Notes: a model not told the origin generated them from the sequence alone. Numbered from the stretch's first letter, positions 54,035-63,705 are shown. The stretch is 64,000 bases of DNA from Oscillatoriaceae cyanobacterium Prado104 (GCA_025454405.1 JALOON010000023.1:1-64000); one strand, 5' to 3'. Numbers and translations: made by a program.

Positions 54035-54262
54035 TTAAATTCTCGCTCTTTTTTTACCTTTAATACTTAACTGCCTGACAACCGCTGTATAGTAATGCAA
54101 AGCAAACAGCAGATTAATTGCAAAAAATACCAAGGTTAAAATAAAAGTAAAAAAAGACCCAAACGAAAGCTTAGAAGTCATTGTAAATATTGCCAAAATC
54201 ACCGAACAAAGTCCGAAACCCGAAGCACAAGAACTGAGAACTAGCAACTGCACCTTAGACAT
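54035..54262 (-). CDS. Small two-helix membrane protein
   Basis: 75 residues with two hydrophobic helices (LLVLSSCASGFGLCSVILAI and FFTFILTLVFFAINLLFALH) and a basic tail (KGKKRARI). No family recognised. Codon use and start position are plausible; no partner gene. Confidence 0.55.
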   Translation of the reverse strand: MSKVQLLVLSSCASGFGLCSVILAIFTMTSKLSFGSFFTFILTLVFFAINLLFALHYYTAVVRQLSIKGKKRARI

Positions 54263-54333
54263 AGTTTAATTTTAAATCGATCGGTAGAATGCACTATTAG
54301 TCGCTACACGCGAGTGCCAAATGATACTTATTA

Positions 54334-54735
54334 CTATATCGCAAGTCTATTAGTTTCCAAAATCGCGCTTTCCCCGTAATTCAAAACAGTACCAGCATCC
54401 AAAAACGGCGTCACCTGCACAAGACCTTGTTGGTTGCCGGCGCGCCAAACCGGATACTACCACTCGGTTGCAGCAAACATCCCGCTATCAGCCAGCAAAG
54501 CATCCTGACGGCAGCCCCGCACCGTATCTGCGCTGCCCAAAGCAAATTGTTCGATCGGCTACATTTCTTTGGCAGCTAACAGCAAGTCTTTGCAGCGAAG
54601 CTATCTCCTGGGAAATCGCAGCGCTAGCAACGTTTCACGAGTCCACAACCGCAGGTACTTTGACCCAGCCGCGCCGAAAATTGACCGTCAAGTCCGCTGT
54701 CCCAGCTTGAACTCCGATGCCACCAACACCCCTGG
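54334..54735 (-). pseudogene. Decayed FhaC/ShlB-type outer-membrane transporter (two-partner secretion)
   Basis: Read on the minus strand with frame repairs: DGQFSARLGQ, then DLLLAAKEM-stop-PIEQFALGSADTV, RGCRQDALLADSGMFAATEW-stop and YPVWRAGNQQGLVQVTPFLD then AGTVLNYGE, ending at the TAG at 54334. This is the last part of an FhaC/ShlB/HecB transporter, including its VRGxRQD and L-VTPFLDAGTV motifs. At least two in-frame stops and a frameshift are present, and the N-terminal two-thirds are lost. No exoprotein gene is adjacent. Confidence 0.75.
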
Positions 54736-54806
54736 GTTGGGCAATAGAACGAAGGTTGCTGCGGTTTCACCGGTTGTCTGGGGTTCTAGAATCTTTGTCT
54801 CTTAAA

Positions 54807-54920
54807 TAGGGCTTGCTGAATAAAACTCTCAGCCCCCGAGAGCAATGGTTTTGAGCCTTTTGCGATCGATTGAGTGCCAGGTTATGGCATAGAGATGGTC
54901 AGACTTATTCAGCAAGCCCT
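54807..54920. mobile_element. MITE with AGGGCTTGCTGAATAA termini, short copy
   Basis: A 114-bp element with perfect 16-bp terminal inverted repeats (AGGGCTTGCTGAATAA and TTATTCAGCAAGCCCT). It is flanked by AAAT on both sides. The internal part CTCTCAGCCCCCGAGAGCAA matches the longer copy at 21607-21851. Confidence 0.85.
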
Positions 54921-55215
54921 AAATATAGATTGTTAATCAACCTCATATTAATTAAGTATAGCTCGGGGGCACCGGATCGTCCTTGACAGCGATTGTGCGA
55001 TCGAATTTAAATTCAGACTAAATCAGTTGTTAACGAGCGATGCTTATCGCGCTCAAAAAAAAGAGGGAAAAATCACAGGCTAGCAGAGAACGCAGACATA
55101 GTAATATAAGAGTCTAGAATTGCATTCAAGTAGCAAAAGTCAATTGTGGTAGGTCTTTTAGGATTTATCTACTAATTGTTGTTATTGAAAATTGAGCATC
55201 CTAAAATCTAAATAA
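54921..55215. other. Intergenic region upstream of the MscS gene
   Basis: Nothing coding was seen. TAGTAATATAAG at about 55098 is AT-rich and could contain a promoter for the channel gene; no specific factor site recognised. Confidence 0.35.
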
Positions 55216-56958
55216 ATGTCAATAGTTTTCGCAAACTTCAGATTTGCTGGCAACCGCAGCATCCAGAAAATTCTCAACTGGATTTGGGTTAGCTTGCTAA
55301 CCATGCTGTTAACAACCAGTTGGATTCCGACGGCCATCAGCCAACAGACACTTCCCAGTGCCATAAACCCGGCGACAAGCGTGATTCAAGTTGGCAACCT
55401 GCTTTCCGAACCCATCACCCTAGATGGATACGAATTGTTCCGGGTGGCTGTCGATATCTCGAAGGAGGGAAGCAACCAGCAGGATAAAAAATTTGAATCC
55501 TTGTTGAGTGCGCGGGTCAAACGAATCCAAAACGAACTGTACGCGATTCTGGACAACCCTTTTTACGGAGGATGGCTGGCCCCTGGCTTTACCCGAGAAA
55601 CTTTGACCGTGAAGGTTGTCAATAGCAAAGACAACCTAGTTATTGTGGTTGCTGATGGCCAACAATTGCAAGAGCGGGAGATTCTCGCCGTCACGTCGCA
55701 AGATGCAGAATATAATGGCTATCCCCTGAACCTGTGGGGTGAACGAATAGCAGTCATTATCAAAGAGGCGCTGTTGAGGGGATACGAACAAAGAACCACA
55801 ACATACTTGCTGAAAAACGGGTTAATTGCAGGTGCAATTTTGCTCGGTGCAACATTGGTTAGCTTTCTGATACGCCGCATCCAAAAGCAGGCCGATGCTG
55901 TGCGGAGTCAACTCCAAGTCGAACAACTTAGGGCGGCTGAATTGACTGGGGAATTGGCAACTGATGGTGGGGGAAATTCCCCAGGATTAATCGAGGAATC
56001 ATTACAACTTAAAAGTTCTTGTCAGGAGCGACGCAATGAAAATCGGTTTCTGAGACGTTTGCTGCGAATCGGGCAATTGGTGCTGTGGTTGGTGGCTTTA
56101 TGGGGCGTACTGGGATTATTTGCTAAAACACGCTGGCTTTCTGTCTGGTTAAGTCGCGAGCCATTATATTTGGGAATTATTTTCCTAATAACGATCGCCC
56201 TAATGCGTGTCAGTAGATCGATTGTCGATCGGTTTATCGCAGACTTGCAAGCCTCGGATTTAGTCGCTATCAAAGCTTCACCCAGACATAAATTCCGCTT
56301 TCCCACTTATGCCATTGTATTGAAAGGGCTGGTAAATTTTGCTTGGACTATAGTGGGAATTATAGTCACACTCGATACTTTGAATATTCCAGTAGCTCCC
56401 CTACTTGCAGGTATTGGAATTGTGGGTTTAGCACTATCTTTCGGTTCTCAAAACTTAGTCAAAGATGTGATTAACGGCTCGTTTATCTTGCTCGAAGATC
56501 AATATGCAGTAGGCGATTTTATTAGAGTGGGCGACATTAAAGGAACTGTCGAATACATGAATTTGCGGATTACTCAAATTCGCGGTTCAGAAGGGCGTTT
56601 AACGACTTTCCCCAACGGCACTATTCAAATTGTTCACAACATGACCAAGGATTGGGCGCGGAGCGACTTCGAGATAGAAATTAACCTCAATAGCGATGTC
56701 AATCTCGCGATCGCGCTAATGAAAGAAATCGCCGAAACAATGCAGCAAGAATCTGAATGGGCAGCAGCAATTTTGAATCCGGTGATGTGGATCGGCGCGA
56801 GCAATATTTCAGGGAATGGGGTGACAATAGAAATGTCCATCAAAACAGCATTCAATAAAAGAGTGGCGGTTGGCTATGAGTTTCGCCGTCGCTTAAAAAT
56901 GGCATTTGATGCAAATAACATTCAATTTGGCGTACCTCAATTGGCGCTCAAGAAGTAG
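55216..56958 (+). CDS. MscS-type mechanosensitive ion channel
   Basis: 580 residues. A signal peptide (about 1-42) precedes a periplasmic domain (about 45-200). TM helices near 205-222, 290-305, 318-335 and 370-395 and the pore helix follow, with PLLAGIGIVGLALSFGSQNL then VKDVINGSFILLEDQYAVGD, the MscS signature. The beta domain has TFPNGTIQIVHNMTKDWARS and the C-terminal vestibule follows. It opens under membrane tension to release solutes. The long periplasmic domain makes it larger than E. coli MscS (286 residues), as in several cyanobacterial paralogues. Confidence 0.93.
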   Translation: MSIVFANFRFAGNRSIQKILNWIWVSLLTMLLTTSWIPTAISQQTLPSAINPATSVIQVGNLLSEPITLDGYELFRVAVDISKEGSNQQDKKFESLLSARVKRIQNELYAILDNPFYGGWLAPGFTRETLTVKVVNSKDNLVIVVADGQQLQEREILAVTSQDAEYNGYPLNLWGERIAVIIKEALLRGYEQRTTTYLLKNGLIAGAILLGATLVSFLIRRIQKQADAVRSQLQVEQLRAAELTGELATDGGGNSPGLIEESLQLKSSCQERRNENRFLRRLLRIGQLVLWLVALWGVLGLFAKTRWLSVWLSREPLYLGIIFLITIALMRVSRSIVDRFIADLQASDLVAIKASPRHKFRFPTYAIVLKGLVNFAWTIVGIIVTLDTLNIPVAPLLAGIGIVGLALSFGSQNLVKDVINGSFILLEDQYAVGDFIRVGDIKGTVEYMNLRITQIRGSEGRLTTFPNGTIQIVHNMTKDWARSDFEIEINLNSDVNLAIALMKEIAETMQQESEWAAAILNPVMWIGASNISGNGVTIEMSIKTAFNKRVAVGYEFRRRLKMAFDANNIQFGVPQLALKK

Positions 56959-57001
56959 TTCGGTCGATCGACCGCTCTCGAATTGGGGAAAGGTTTGTAG
57001 T

Positions 57002-57167
57002 GAGGACAAAAGTCCTCAACAAGAAGGACTGATATCATGTCCGGTCGATTACCCTTAATAAAAACCCCTGAAAGTATTGTTATGAAGCGATCGTCATCAT
57101 GGGCAATCGGTAGGACATGATATGAAGTCCGAGGCTGCGAATCTTCTTATTCGAGCGGACATGATAT
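57002..57167. repeat. Element with TATCATGTCC inverted repeats
   Basis: GAGGAC-AAAA-GTCCTC forms a small hairpin at 57002-57017. Then GGACTGATATCATGTCCGGT (from 57026) and the inverse ending at 57130 give about 30 bp of imperfect terminal repeat around 105 bp. A further GCGGACATGATATT lies at 57154-57167. Non-coding and probably a MITE. Confidence 0.6.
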
Positions 57168-57288
57168 TGCGTAATTTTTCAGGTTAATGAGTGCAAAAAA
57201 AGCTCCGCTCCCAGCAAGCAAGCGCTCTCACTAGGAGAAGCGCTCGATCGAAGCTGAAATCGGAGCGATCGGACAAATTCGAGCGAAA

Positions 57289-58074
57289 CTACATTTTATT
57301 GAGCTGAGATCGCAGTTCTTCCAACTCAGCATCAACAACCTGATTCGATTCTTTGCTGCTAGCAGAAGCAGTTTGACCCGATGCCGGCAATTGACCTTGA
57401 GACACAGAACCTCCGGTCAGTTGGGCTTTCATTTGAGCCAACTCGTCATCAACATCGCCACCGCCTTCGAGCAAGCGGAACTGTTCCTCCAAACTGTTGC
57501 TGCTGCTAGTAAGTTCCGCAGCAGCCCCGGCGCGGGCTTCCATTTGCAAAACTTTTTCTTCCATGCGATCGAAAGCCGCCATCGAACTGCCAGTATTGAG
57601 CGTGCCGATCGTATTGTTAAGCTGTTCTTGAGCCTTAGCAGCGGATATCCTAGCCTTAAGCATATCCTTTTTGGTTTTAGCTTCAGAAATCTTGCTCTCC
57701 AAACCGATCAAATTGCGCTTGAGAGTTTCCACCTGACCCGATTGCTGTTCCAAACTCGCTTTCAGAGTAGCCGCAGTTTCAGCGTGAGACTTTTTCCGTA
57801 CCAGGGCTTCCCTAGCCAAATTATCATCGCCTTTTTGCAGGGCAAGCTGAGCCCGCTGCTGCCACTGGCTAGACTGAGACTCAGCTTGATTGTACTGAGT
57901 CTGGGTGCGCTTTTGAGTGGCGATCGCAGCAGCAACAGCCTGGCGCAACTGCACCAAGTCCTCTTGCATATCCGAAATCGATTGTTCTAAAATCTTTTCC
58001 GGGTCTTCAGCTTTGTTGACCAGATCGTTAAGATTGGCTCTGACGACTCGGCTAATGCGATCGAATAATCCCAT
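57289..58074 (-). CDS. vipp1: Vipp1/IM30-type membrane-shaping protein
   Basis: 261 residues. It starts MGLFDRISRVVRANLNDLVN, the amphipathic helix of PspA/Vipp1, followed by EDPEKILEQSISDMQEDLVQ and the long coiled-coil hairpin. It ends with a separate short helix, VVDAELEELRSQLNKM, after a Ser/Gln-rich linker. That C-terminal extension distinguishes Vipp1 from PspA. Vipp1 forms ESCRT-III-like rings that maintain thylakoid membranes. ATG 58074 is preferred over the upstream 58116. It has the same orientation as the next PspA gene upstream. Confidence 0.88.
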   Translation of the reverse strand: MGLFDRISRVVRANLNDLVNKAEDPEKILEQSISDMQEDLVQLRQAVAAAIATQKRTQTQYNQAESQSSQWQQRAQLALQKGDDNLAREALVRKKSHAETAATLKASLEQQSGQVETLKRNLIGLESKISEAKTKKDMLKARISAAKAQEQLNNTIGTLNTGSSMAAFDRMEEKVLQMEARAGAAAELTSSSNSLEEQFRLLEGGGDVDDELAQMKAQLTGGSVSQGQLPASGQTASASSKESNQVVDAELEELRSQLNKM

Positions 58075-58372
58075 AATCTTATGTTTCCTTGGTGAGGTGT
58101 ACGAGGTAAGTGGCAAGCAGGCTCGATCGTGCTAGCCTGCGGTTGTTAAATTGAGTCGATCGGATTTTTAGTGCGATCTAGCCTGCGGTAAATTTTTCAA
58201 TCATACAAATCCAGTTTAAATCGATCCAGATAAATGAAGCAGGGAAGCTCATACAAGCTCTATCTAATGAGTTTAGCTTCGATCCGGGAATTACCCAACC
58301 TACCGAGAGCTATTTCTCACCAGGCTGCCGGCGAGTTTTTGCCCGCCAAACCATCGTACTGTCACCGCGCTT
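58075..58372. other. Intergenic region between the two PspA-family genes
   Basis: About 298 bp; no feature beyond a repeated TAGCCTGCGGT (58130-58140 and 58186-58196). vipp1 may have its own promoter here. Confidence 0.35.
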
Positions 58373-59077
58373 TCACGATGTCGGGGTATCCTTCGAGGGC
58401 AACTCGGGCGATTTGTTGCCCGGAAGCATTTGCGCTTTCATCGCCGCCAACTCAGCATCGACATCGCCTCCAGCTTCGAGGGACAGAAACTGCTTTTCTA
58501 AATCGCTGGTGCCGAGTTCTGCAATTGCCTCGGAACGGGCTTCTAGCTGGATAACTTTTTCTTCCATCCGCTCAAAAGCGTTCAAAGCGCTGCCGGTACT
58601 GAGATTGCCCATCATTTCCTGAAGCCTTTCGGATGCTTTGGCCGATCGAGCTCTAGCAATGTACATATCTTTTTTCGCTTTAGCCTCGGAAATTTTACTT
58701 TCCAGCGCCCGCATATTTTCTTTAAGCTGATTTACGACAACATTTTGCTGTTCTAACTGCCCTTTCATGGCTGTTGCCGTTTCCTGATAAGACTTCTTGC
58801 GCGTCAAAGCTTCCCGCGCCAATTTTTCCTCGCCTTTTTGCAGGGCAAGTTGGGCCCGTTGATACCATTCTGCTGCAGTAGATTCAGCTTGGGAATGCTG
58901 GCGTTCGGTACGTTTTTGAGCCGCGATCGCCCCTGCCACAGCCTGTCTGAGCTGCACTAAATCCTCCTGCATATCCATCGTCGCCTGTTCCAGAATTTTT
59001 TCCGGATCTTCTGCCGCGCCGATCAGACTGTTAATATTTGCTCTAATAACTCGCCAAATGCGATCGAATAATCCCAT
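58373..59077 (-). CDS. pspA: PspA-type phage-shock/membrane-stress protein
   Basis: 234 residues: MGLFDRIWRVIRANINSLIG, AAEDPEKILEQATMDMQEDL and the coiled-coil hairpin, ending LEKQFLSLEAGGDVDAELAA and a short tail (KSPELPSKDTPTS). The Vipp1-type C-terminal helix is missing, so it is the PspA partner of the vipp1 paralogue downstream. It probably binds damaged or stressed membrane and limits proton leakage. No PspF, PspB or PspC is visible nearby. Confidence 0.88.
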   Translation of the reverse strand: MGLFDRIWRVIRANINSLIGAAEDPEKILEQATMDMQEDLVQLRQAVAGAIAAQKRTERQHSQAESTAAEWYQRAQLALQKGEEKLAREALTRKKSYQETATAMKGQLEQQNVVVNQLKENMRALESKISEAKAKKDMYIARARSAKASERLQEMMGNLSTGSALNAFERMEEKVIQLEARSEAIAELGTSDLEKQFLSLEAGGDVDAELAAMKAQMLPGNKSPELPSKDTPTS

Positions 59078-59249
59078 CTTGCCATGCTCCCGATTTTATT
59101 TAATTTTAGATTTATGACTGGGAAGCGACAATTCAAAAAATAACTTTGTGTTAGACAAAACATCTATCGGCCTCCAGCTTTGTCTAACAATTTACTCAAA
59201 GTTTTTACGCCTTACCAAAAATTAAGGGTGATTTGCCTGCCTTTTTTCA

Positions 59250-59274
59250 ACAGTTAACTGTCAACTGTCAACTG
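59250..59274. repeat. AACTGTC heptamer repeat
   Basis: Three to four copies lie just downstream of the SPOR-domain gene stop, as before sbcD. Confidence 0.8.
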
Positions 59275-59275
59275 T

Positions 59276-60496
59276 TCACGGCCGATCGTATTGCGCCCTC
59301 ACTCCTTTTGCTTGAAGTTCTTTCACCAAACGCTCCGCCGAGGCAGCATCGTTCACAGCCCCCATTTGAATTTTGACACCCTTTGAGAAGTTGCGCACGT
59401 AGGCATCGGGAACAGCGTTTCTAGCTGCTGCCAAAGATTTTTCGTCTGTGTAATCGGTGACAACGTAATAAAAACCATCGGAGGCACGTGTGGGCGTTCC
59501 TAAGGCTGCTGGAGAGGTTGCAGGTGCAGTTGCTGGCGGTGGGGCTGCCGGGGATGCGCTTGCTAGGGGTAATGGGGAGGGTGTGGGAGGCAGTGTGGGC
59601 AGTGTGGGTACGGGCTGAGTGGCGGTGGGACTGGGACTTGGAAGCAAAGCCGTACTGATATTGTTCATGCCCTGTTCGCTACCTCTAGGCGGGTTGCCGT
59701 CACCTGCGGGGATGTGGACAAGTCCAGTTGGGTTGGAAATCGCTGTTGGAGTTGGCGGGATCGATGCTGCAGGCGATGGAGTGGGGATGGGGCTGGCCGT
59801 TGGGTTGACAAGGCTGAGAGTGCTCCTATCCAATTTGTCAAATGCCTGTTCCTTGCTAGCCAGATTAATTTCGGGCAGTTCTTTGCTAGCAGTATCTGCT
59901 GGCGTACTGGCGGGGCTTTCGGCAGTTGAGGGGTCATTTGGGAGCCAGCGATTGAGGCCGGCGATTTTGACCAGACTTGACGGGTGCATGACTGCATAGC
60001 CCAAAGCCGTGCAAGATAACAAAAACAGCAGCATCGAACTCAGCCCTAAGGGGGTCAGCAGGCTGGCTGCTAAACTGCGTTCCTCGACAGTCTCGACAGT
60101 TTGTTCGTCCAAACTTTCGATCAATTTTTCGCTCGATTCGAGATAGCTATCGGGGCCGGAGGCGCTGGCAGATAACTTTTGCGGTTTGCTGACTTTGGTA
60201 GCTGCGATTATCGGGGCGTCGCCGGGAACGCCTGCCAGCGTTAGGGGTAAAGGCTGCTGGACTTCTTGGGAGGCTGTCGGTAGATTTTGACCGGGCGGTC
60301 GATCGGGCGTGCTTGTAGGCTTGCCAGGGCGCAGTGACGGCGATACCCACTGTTCTGACCGCCGTCTGTGTTTTCTATATTTTGTTAATTCTGCCTCTAG
60401 ATTTACATCCAAACACCCTAACGCACCTTGCAGAGCAGGCTTGATGGGGGTTGAAGATGGTTGATTTGGGGATTCAACTGAATAACGCTTACTCAT
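59276..60496 (-). CDS. Membrane protein with C-terminal SPOR-like domain
   Basis: 406 residues. A cytoplasmic Pro/Ser-rich part (1-165) is followed by one TM helix (about 168-190, LLTPLGLSSMLLFLLSCTAL). A very long Pro/Ser/Thr/Ala linker (about 195-335) leads to a C-terminal ~70-residue SPOR-like domain (FYYVVTDYTDEKSLAAARNA then VKIQMGAVNDAASAERLVKE). SPOR domains bind denuded peptidoglycan at division sites, so a cell-wall or septal role is likely. The order matches cyanobacterial SPOR proteins of unassigned function. Confidence 0.8.
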   Translation of the reverse strand: MSKRYSVESPNQPSSTPIKPALQGALGCLDVNLEAELTKYRKHRRRSEQWVSPSLRPGKPTSTPDRPPGQNLPTASQEVQQPLPLTLAGVPGDAPIIAATKVSKPQKLSASASGPDSYLESSEKLIESLDEQTVETVEERSLAASLLTPLGLSSMLLFLLSCTALGYAVMHPSSLVKIAGLNRWLPNDPSTAESPASTPADTASKELPEINLASKEQAFDKLDRSTLSLVNPTASPIPTPSPAASIPPTPTAISNPTGLVHIPAGDGNPPRGSEQGMNNISTALLPSPSPTATQPVPTLPTLPPTPSPLPLASASPAAPPPATAPATSPAALGTPTRASDGFYYVVTDYTDEKSLAAARNAVPDAYVRNFSKGVKIQMGAVNDAASAERLVKELQAKGVRAQYDRP

Positions 60497-61397
60497 CGCA
60501 AAACTCCTACCGCCTTTGAGTAGATTTTAATCTTTAGATTTTGACATTCGCTGACGCTCAATCAAAGATTCCAGAATCTTTGATTCAAGATCCAACCTAT
60601 CGAGCCAGCTCCTCGTTAGGCTGGGAATCTGCTGGGGACATTATGGAACATTAGGGACAGCACTTACGCGCCCAACATTCAGAAACTAGGTCGAGCCTCA
60701 ATCCGGTTTAAAACCCCCCGATCGCTTGAGGGGTAAAGGGTAAGAGGACGGTAGAAATTAACAACTAACACGACTGGGGGAATCCTCCTCAACTTTCCAC
60801 GCATTCATCTCACGCCAATGACGGCGGATTGCTTTGATGTCTGAGCATAAATACCAGTTGGAAAAACCTTGCTGTCCGCTGTCAAGCTGTATGCTGTTTG
60901 CTGTCAATTCTCCCCGATCGATGGTCAACTGTTTAACCGATAGCTGCAGATATTTTCCGCGCTCGTTAGGTCAACCTCTGTTTAAATTTCTGCATTACGC
61001 GCTACCAATTATCGAGTCGTATCGATCGCTCTTGCGCGGGCAACCGACTTGTTGATTTTTGTGCTGCCACACAAGACTTATCCCCAGCGACTCTTCCCTT
61101 TTGCCATCTGGTGCGATCGCCCATTTAAAATATCTCATACTCGTTCCGCATTTAGTTTTTTTCTTGATCCCCGCTCCTTTATTAACTTTTAACCTGCTTT
61201 TTTACCTTGTAAGTAAAGTGCCATCCAGCTAATTGTTTCTATATATAACGAGATTATAAATAAATAATAAAGTTTGATTTGAACTCGGGGATCGCTACAA
61301 GCCTTACAGAATAAAGGGTGGAATGGTTTCAAGCGCTCTGGGCGGACATTGGAGAATTAGAAAAGAAAATAAACGCCAAACGCCACAGAAGAATCTT
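60497..61397. other. Long intergenic region, no gene recognised
   Basis: About 900 bp. TCAAAGATTC-CA-GAATCTTTGA (60562-60583) is a perfect palindrome. The ORF at 60834-61055 has no family resemblance and is rejected. No RNA gene was recognised. Confidence 0.5.
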
Positions 61398-61688
61398 ATG
61401 AAGACCTCTTTAACTTCAGCTTGTCGTCAATGTCGGCACTATACGCCTGAAGGCAGGCGCGGTGGTCTTTGCCAGCGGCTAAACGTGCCGGTTCAAAGCC
61501 AGTGGACAGCTTGTTCTTTGGCGGCTCCACCTTTTGCACCATCTTGGGAAAATATCGAAACAATTTCTCTGTGGCCGGAAAAAAGTGTAACATTGCCGGA
61601 ACCTGCTGTCAATATTGGCGAGCGAAATGCCTGCCAGCCTACAGGTGCAGCATTAACAGAAAAATCGGTAACAGCAGTTACAGTGTAG
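61398..61688 (+). CDS. Small cysteine-containing cyanobacterial protein
   Basis: 96 residues from ATG 61398. The N-terminus has CRQCRHYTPEGRRGGLCQRL, then SQWTACSLAAPPFAPSWE, with Cys-x2-Cys...Cys...Cys spacing suitable for a zinc or Fe-S site. The second half is low-complexity and variable. It resembles a cyanobacteria-specific conserved hypothetical family; function unknown. An in-frame start at 61323 would add 25 unconserved residues. Confidence 0.6.
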   Translation: MKTSLTSACRQCRHYTPEGRRGGLCQRLNVPVQSQWTACSLAAPPFAPSWENIETISLWPEKSVTLPEPAVNIGERNACQPTGAALTEKSVTAVTV

Positions 61689-61807
61689 TTTGCCAGAACA
61701 AAGTGGATTATATCAAGCGCGCGGGCGCACTAAAAATTTAGAAGCTTTGGCGGGAAGATCGAATAAAAAAACTTGTTTTTTCCGAAATTACCCGATTAGC
61801 GATCGAC

Positions 61808-61826
61808 TGTCAACTGTCAACTATTT
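61808..61826. repeat. AACTGTC heptamer repeat, short
   Basis: Two to three copies in the gap between the Cys protein and menB. Confidence 0.6.
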
Positions 61827-61862
61827 AACGCCAGGACAATCGTTGGGTAGTCGCTGTACAAT

Positions 61863-62696
61863 TTACGGCAGCCAAGGATACTGGCGAAAATCGGGTTGTC
61901 GCTTGTCCAAAAAGGCTTGTTTGCCTTCAGCACCTTCCTCGGTCATGTAGTAAAGCAAAGTGGTATTTCCTGCCAGTTCTTGCAAACCAGCTTGACCGTC
62001 GCAGTCGGCATTAAAAGCAGCTTTCAAACAGCGAATCGCAATCGGACTTTTGTCTAAAATTTCCGAAGCCCATTGAATGCCTTCGGCTTCTAATTGTTCG
62101 ACGGGCACGACGCAGTTGACTAAGCCCATTTCTAAGGCTTGCTGCGCGGTATACTGGCGGCATAAAAACCAAATTTCCCTGGCTTTTTTCTGACCGACAA
62201 TGCGGGCGAGATAGCTAGCCCCGAAACCGCCGTCAAAACTGCCAACTTTCGGGCCAGTTTGACCGAAAATAGCATTGTCAGCAGCGATTGTCAAATCACA
62301 AATTAGGTGCAACACGTGACCGCCTCCGATAGCATAACCTGCTACCAGAGCGATCGCGACTTTGGGCATCGATCGAATCATTTTTTGCAAGTCGAGGACG
62401 TTCAAGCGGGGGACGCCGCCATCATCTACATATCCGGCCGTACCGCGAACGCTTTGATCGCCGCCGGCACAAAAGGCGTATTTGCCATCGGTGTGCGGCC
62501 CGGCACCGGTGAGGAGGACAACGCCAATTTTGGTATCTTCGCGGGCGTCAGCAAAAGCATCGCAGAGTTCAAAGACGGTTTTGGGGCGAAAGGCGTTGCG
62601 CTTGTGGGGGCGATTGATGGTAATTTTGGCGATGCCGCCGGTTTTGTGGTAGAGGATGTCTTCGTAGGTTTTGGCGGTTTGCCATTGAGTTTCCAT
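61863..62696 (-). CDS. menB: 1,4-dihydroxy-2-naphthoyl-CoA synthase
   Basis: Crotonase-fold enzyme that closes the naphthoate ring in phylloquinone synthesis, the photosystem I quinone. 277 residues: [20 protein letters not shown], then [10 protein letters not shown], the oxyanion hole [20 protein letters not shown] and [20 protein letters not shown]. The C-terminus is [12 protein letters not shown], the MenB ending. ATG 62696 ([11 protein letters not shown]) is preferred to 62756. It is monocistronic here; other men genes are elsewhere. Confidence 0.97.
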   Translation of the reverse strand: METQWQTAKTYEDILYHKTGGIAKITINRPHKRNAFRPKTVFELCDAFADAREDTKIGVVLLTGAGPHTDGKYAFCAGGDQSVRGTAGYVDDGGVPRLNVLDLQKMIRSMPKVAIALVAGYAIGGGHVLHLICDLTIAADNAIFGQTGPKVGSFDGGFGASYLARIVGQKKAREIWFLCRQYTAQQALEMGLVNCVVPVEQLEAEGIQWASEILDKSPIAIRCLKAAFNADCDGQAGLQELAGNTTLLYYMTEEGAEGKQAFLDKRQPDFRQYPWLP

Positions 62697-63072
62697 AATC
62701 GGGCGATTGGAGATTTTAAATTTGAGCCGATTTTCAATTTTACAGGAGTTGCGCAAGATGTTACATCTAATATTTTCTCATGTATTGAATCGGGAAAATC
62801 AATATTCATCCCCACCTAAAATGTGGGTATGAATGCAAAAATTTCTAGGCGGGGACTTCTTGCGACATTTCTGTTAAATTTGGAGTATTGCGCCCGACGG
62901 GCAAAGAAGCTGCTAAAGGCTGTGCGGGTAAACTTAGCTAGGTTTTCAACCCTCCCCGCAGGTAACTCTACGCAATACACAGCAAGTTTTTTCGGTTGAA
63001 TGCTCGCTCGATCGGCACTTTTGCGTAACATGAGGTACACTTGAGGATTGGTATTGGTAATTGGTAATAACT

Positions 63073-63120
63073 TGACCAAAAATAATGGGATACCAGCCCC
63101 TTCTTCAGCGGACGGCTTTA
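63073..63120 (+). mobile_element. Left end of the deleted tnpB element
   Basis: GACCAAAAATAATGGGATAC, then CAGCCCCTTCTTCAGCGGAC and GGCTTTATG, matches the orphan end at 47407-47455. It precedes the deleted tnpB by 40 bp. Confidence 0.6.
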
Positions 63121-63162
63121 TGTTATTATTGTATTTGATACCACCCACCAAGCGGCTCGAAC

Positions 63163-63693
63163 GTGTTTGTTTGCGAGTTGAAGGTCAATCCACAACCACA
63201 ACAAAAAATCGCCATTAATGAAGCAATTAGGACATCTCAATTTGTCCGCAATAAAGTGCTTCGTTACTGGATGGATAACTGTGGCATTGGTAAGACAGAA
63301 ATGTTTAGATACAACACGTTGCTCAGGAAAAAATTTAAGTTGGTAGCAGATTTCAATTTTCATGCCTGTCAAACTGCTGTTGAAAGGGTTCTGAGAGCGG
63401 TTAAGCGTTTTTACGATAACTGTAAAAAGCAGATTCCGGGCAAGAAAGGGTATCCCAAGTTAAAGAAAAATACTCGTTCTGTTGAAGATAAAGTGGTGAA
63501 AAGGTGCAGAAGTCTCTATCAACCAGGACTCATATTTGTCCTCATTGTGGTTTTGTTGAAGATAGGGAAATCAATGCTGCAATTAACATTTTGCAAAAAG
63601 GTCTCAGTACGGTGGGGTACACCGTATCTTATAAGCTTGGGGAGTTCGATCCTCGCTTCTTTGTTGGAGCAATCCTGCGGGGTTACGATTTGA
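63163..63693 (+). pseudogene. Internally deleted, frameshifted TnpB
   Basis: The first ~110 codons (ELKVNPQPQQKIAINEAIRT then SQFVRNKVLRYWMD and GKKGYPKLKKNT) match the N-terminal domain of the intact TnpB at 43782. After VEDKV the sequence jumps, in another frame, to the zinc ribbon KSLSTRTHICPHCGF and VEDREINAAINILQKG. The whole RuvC Asp and Glu region (residues about 116-330 of the intact protein) is missing, so it cannot cut DNA. The element ends are still present, so it may persist as a miniature derivative. Confidence 0.8.
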
Positions 63694-63705
63694 CGCTCGA
63701 TCCAA

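Noticed and set aside
60834..61055. 73-codon ORF in the 0.9-kb gap
   Set aside because: No ribosome site, no conserved pattern; the sequence contains heptamer-like CTGTCAA repeats.
61323..61397. Upstream extension of the Cys-containing protein
   Set aside because: The added residues are not conserved-looking; ATG 61398 begins right before the cysteine motif.
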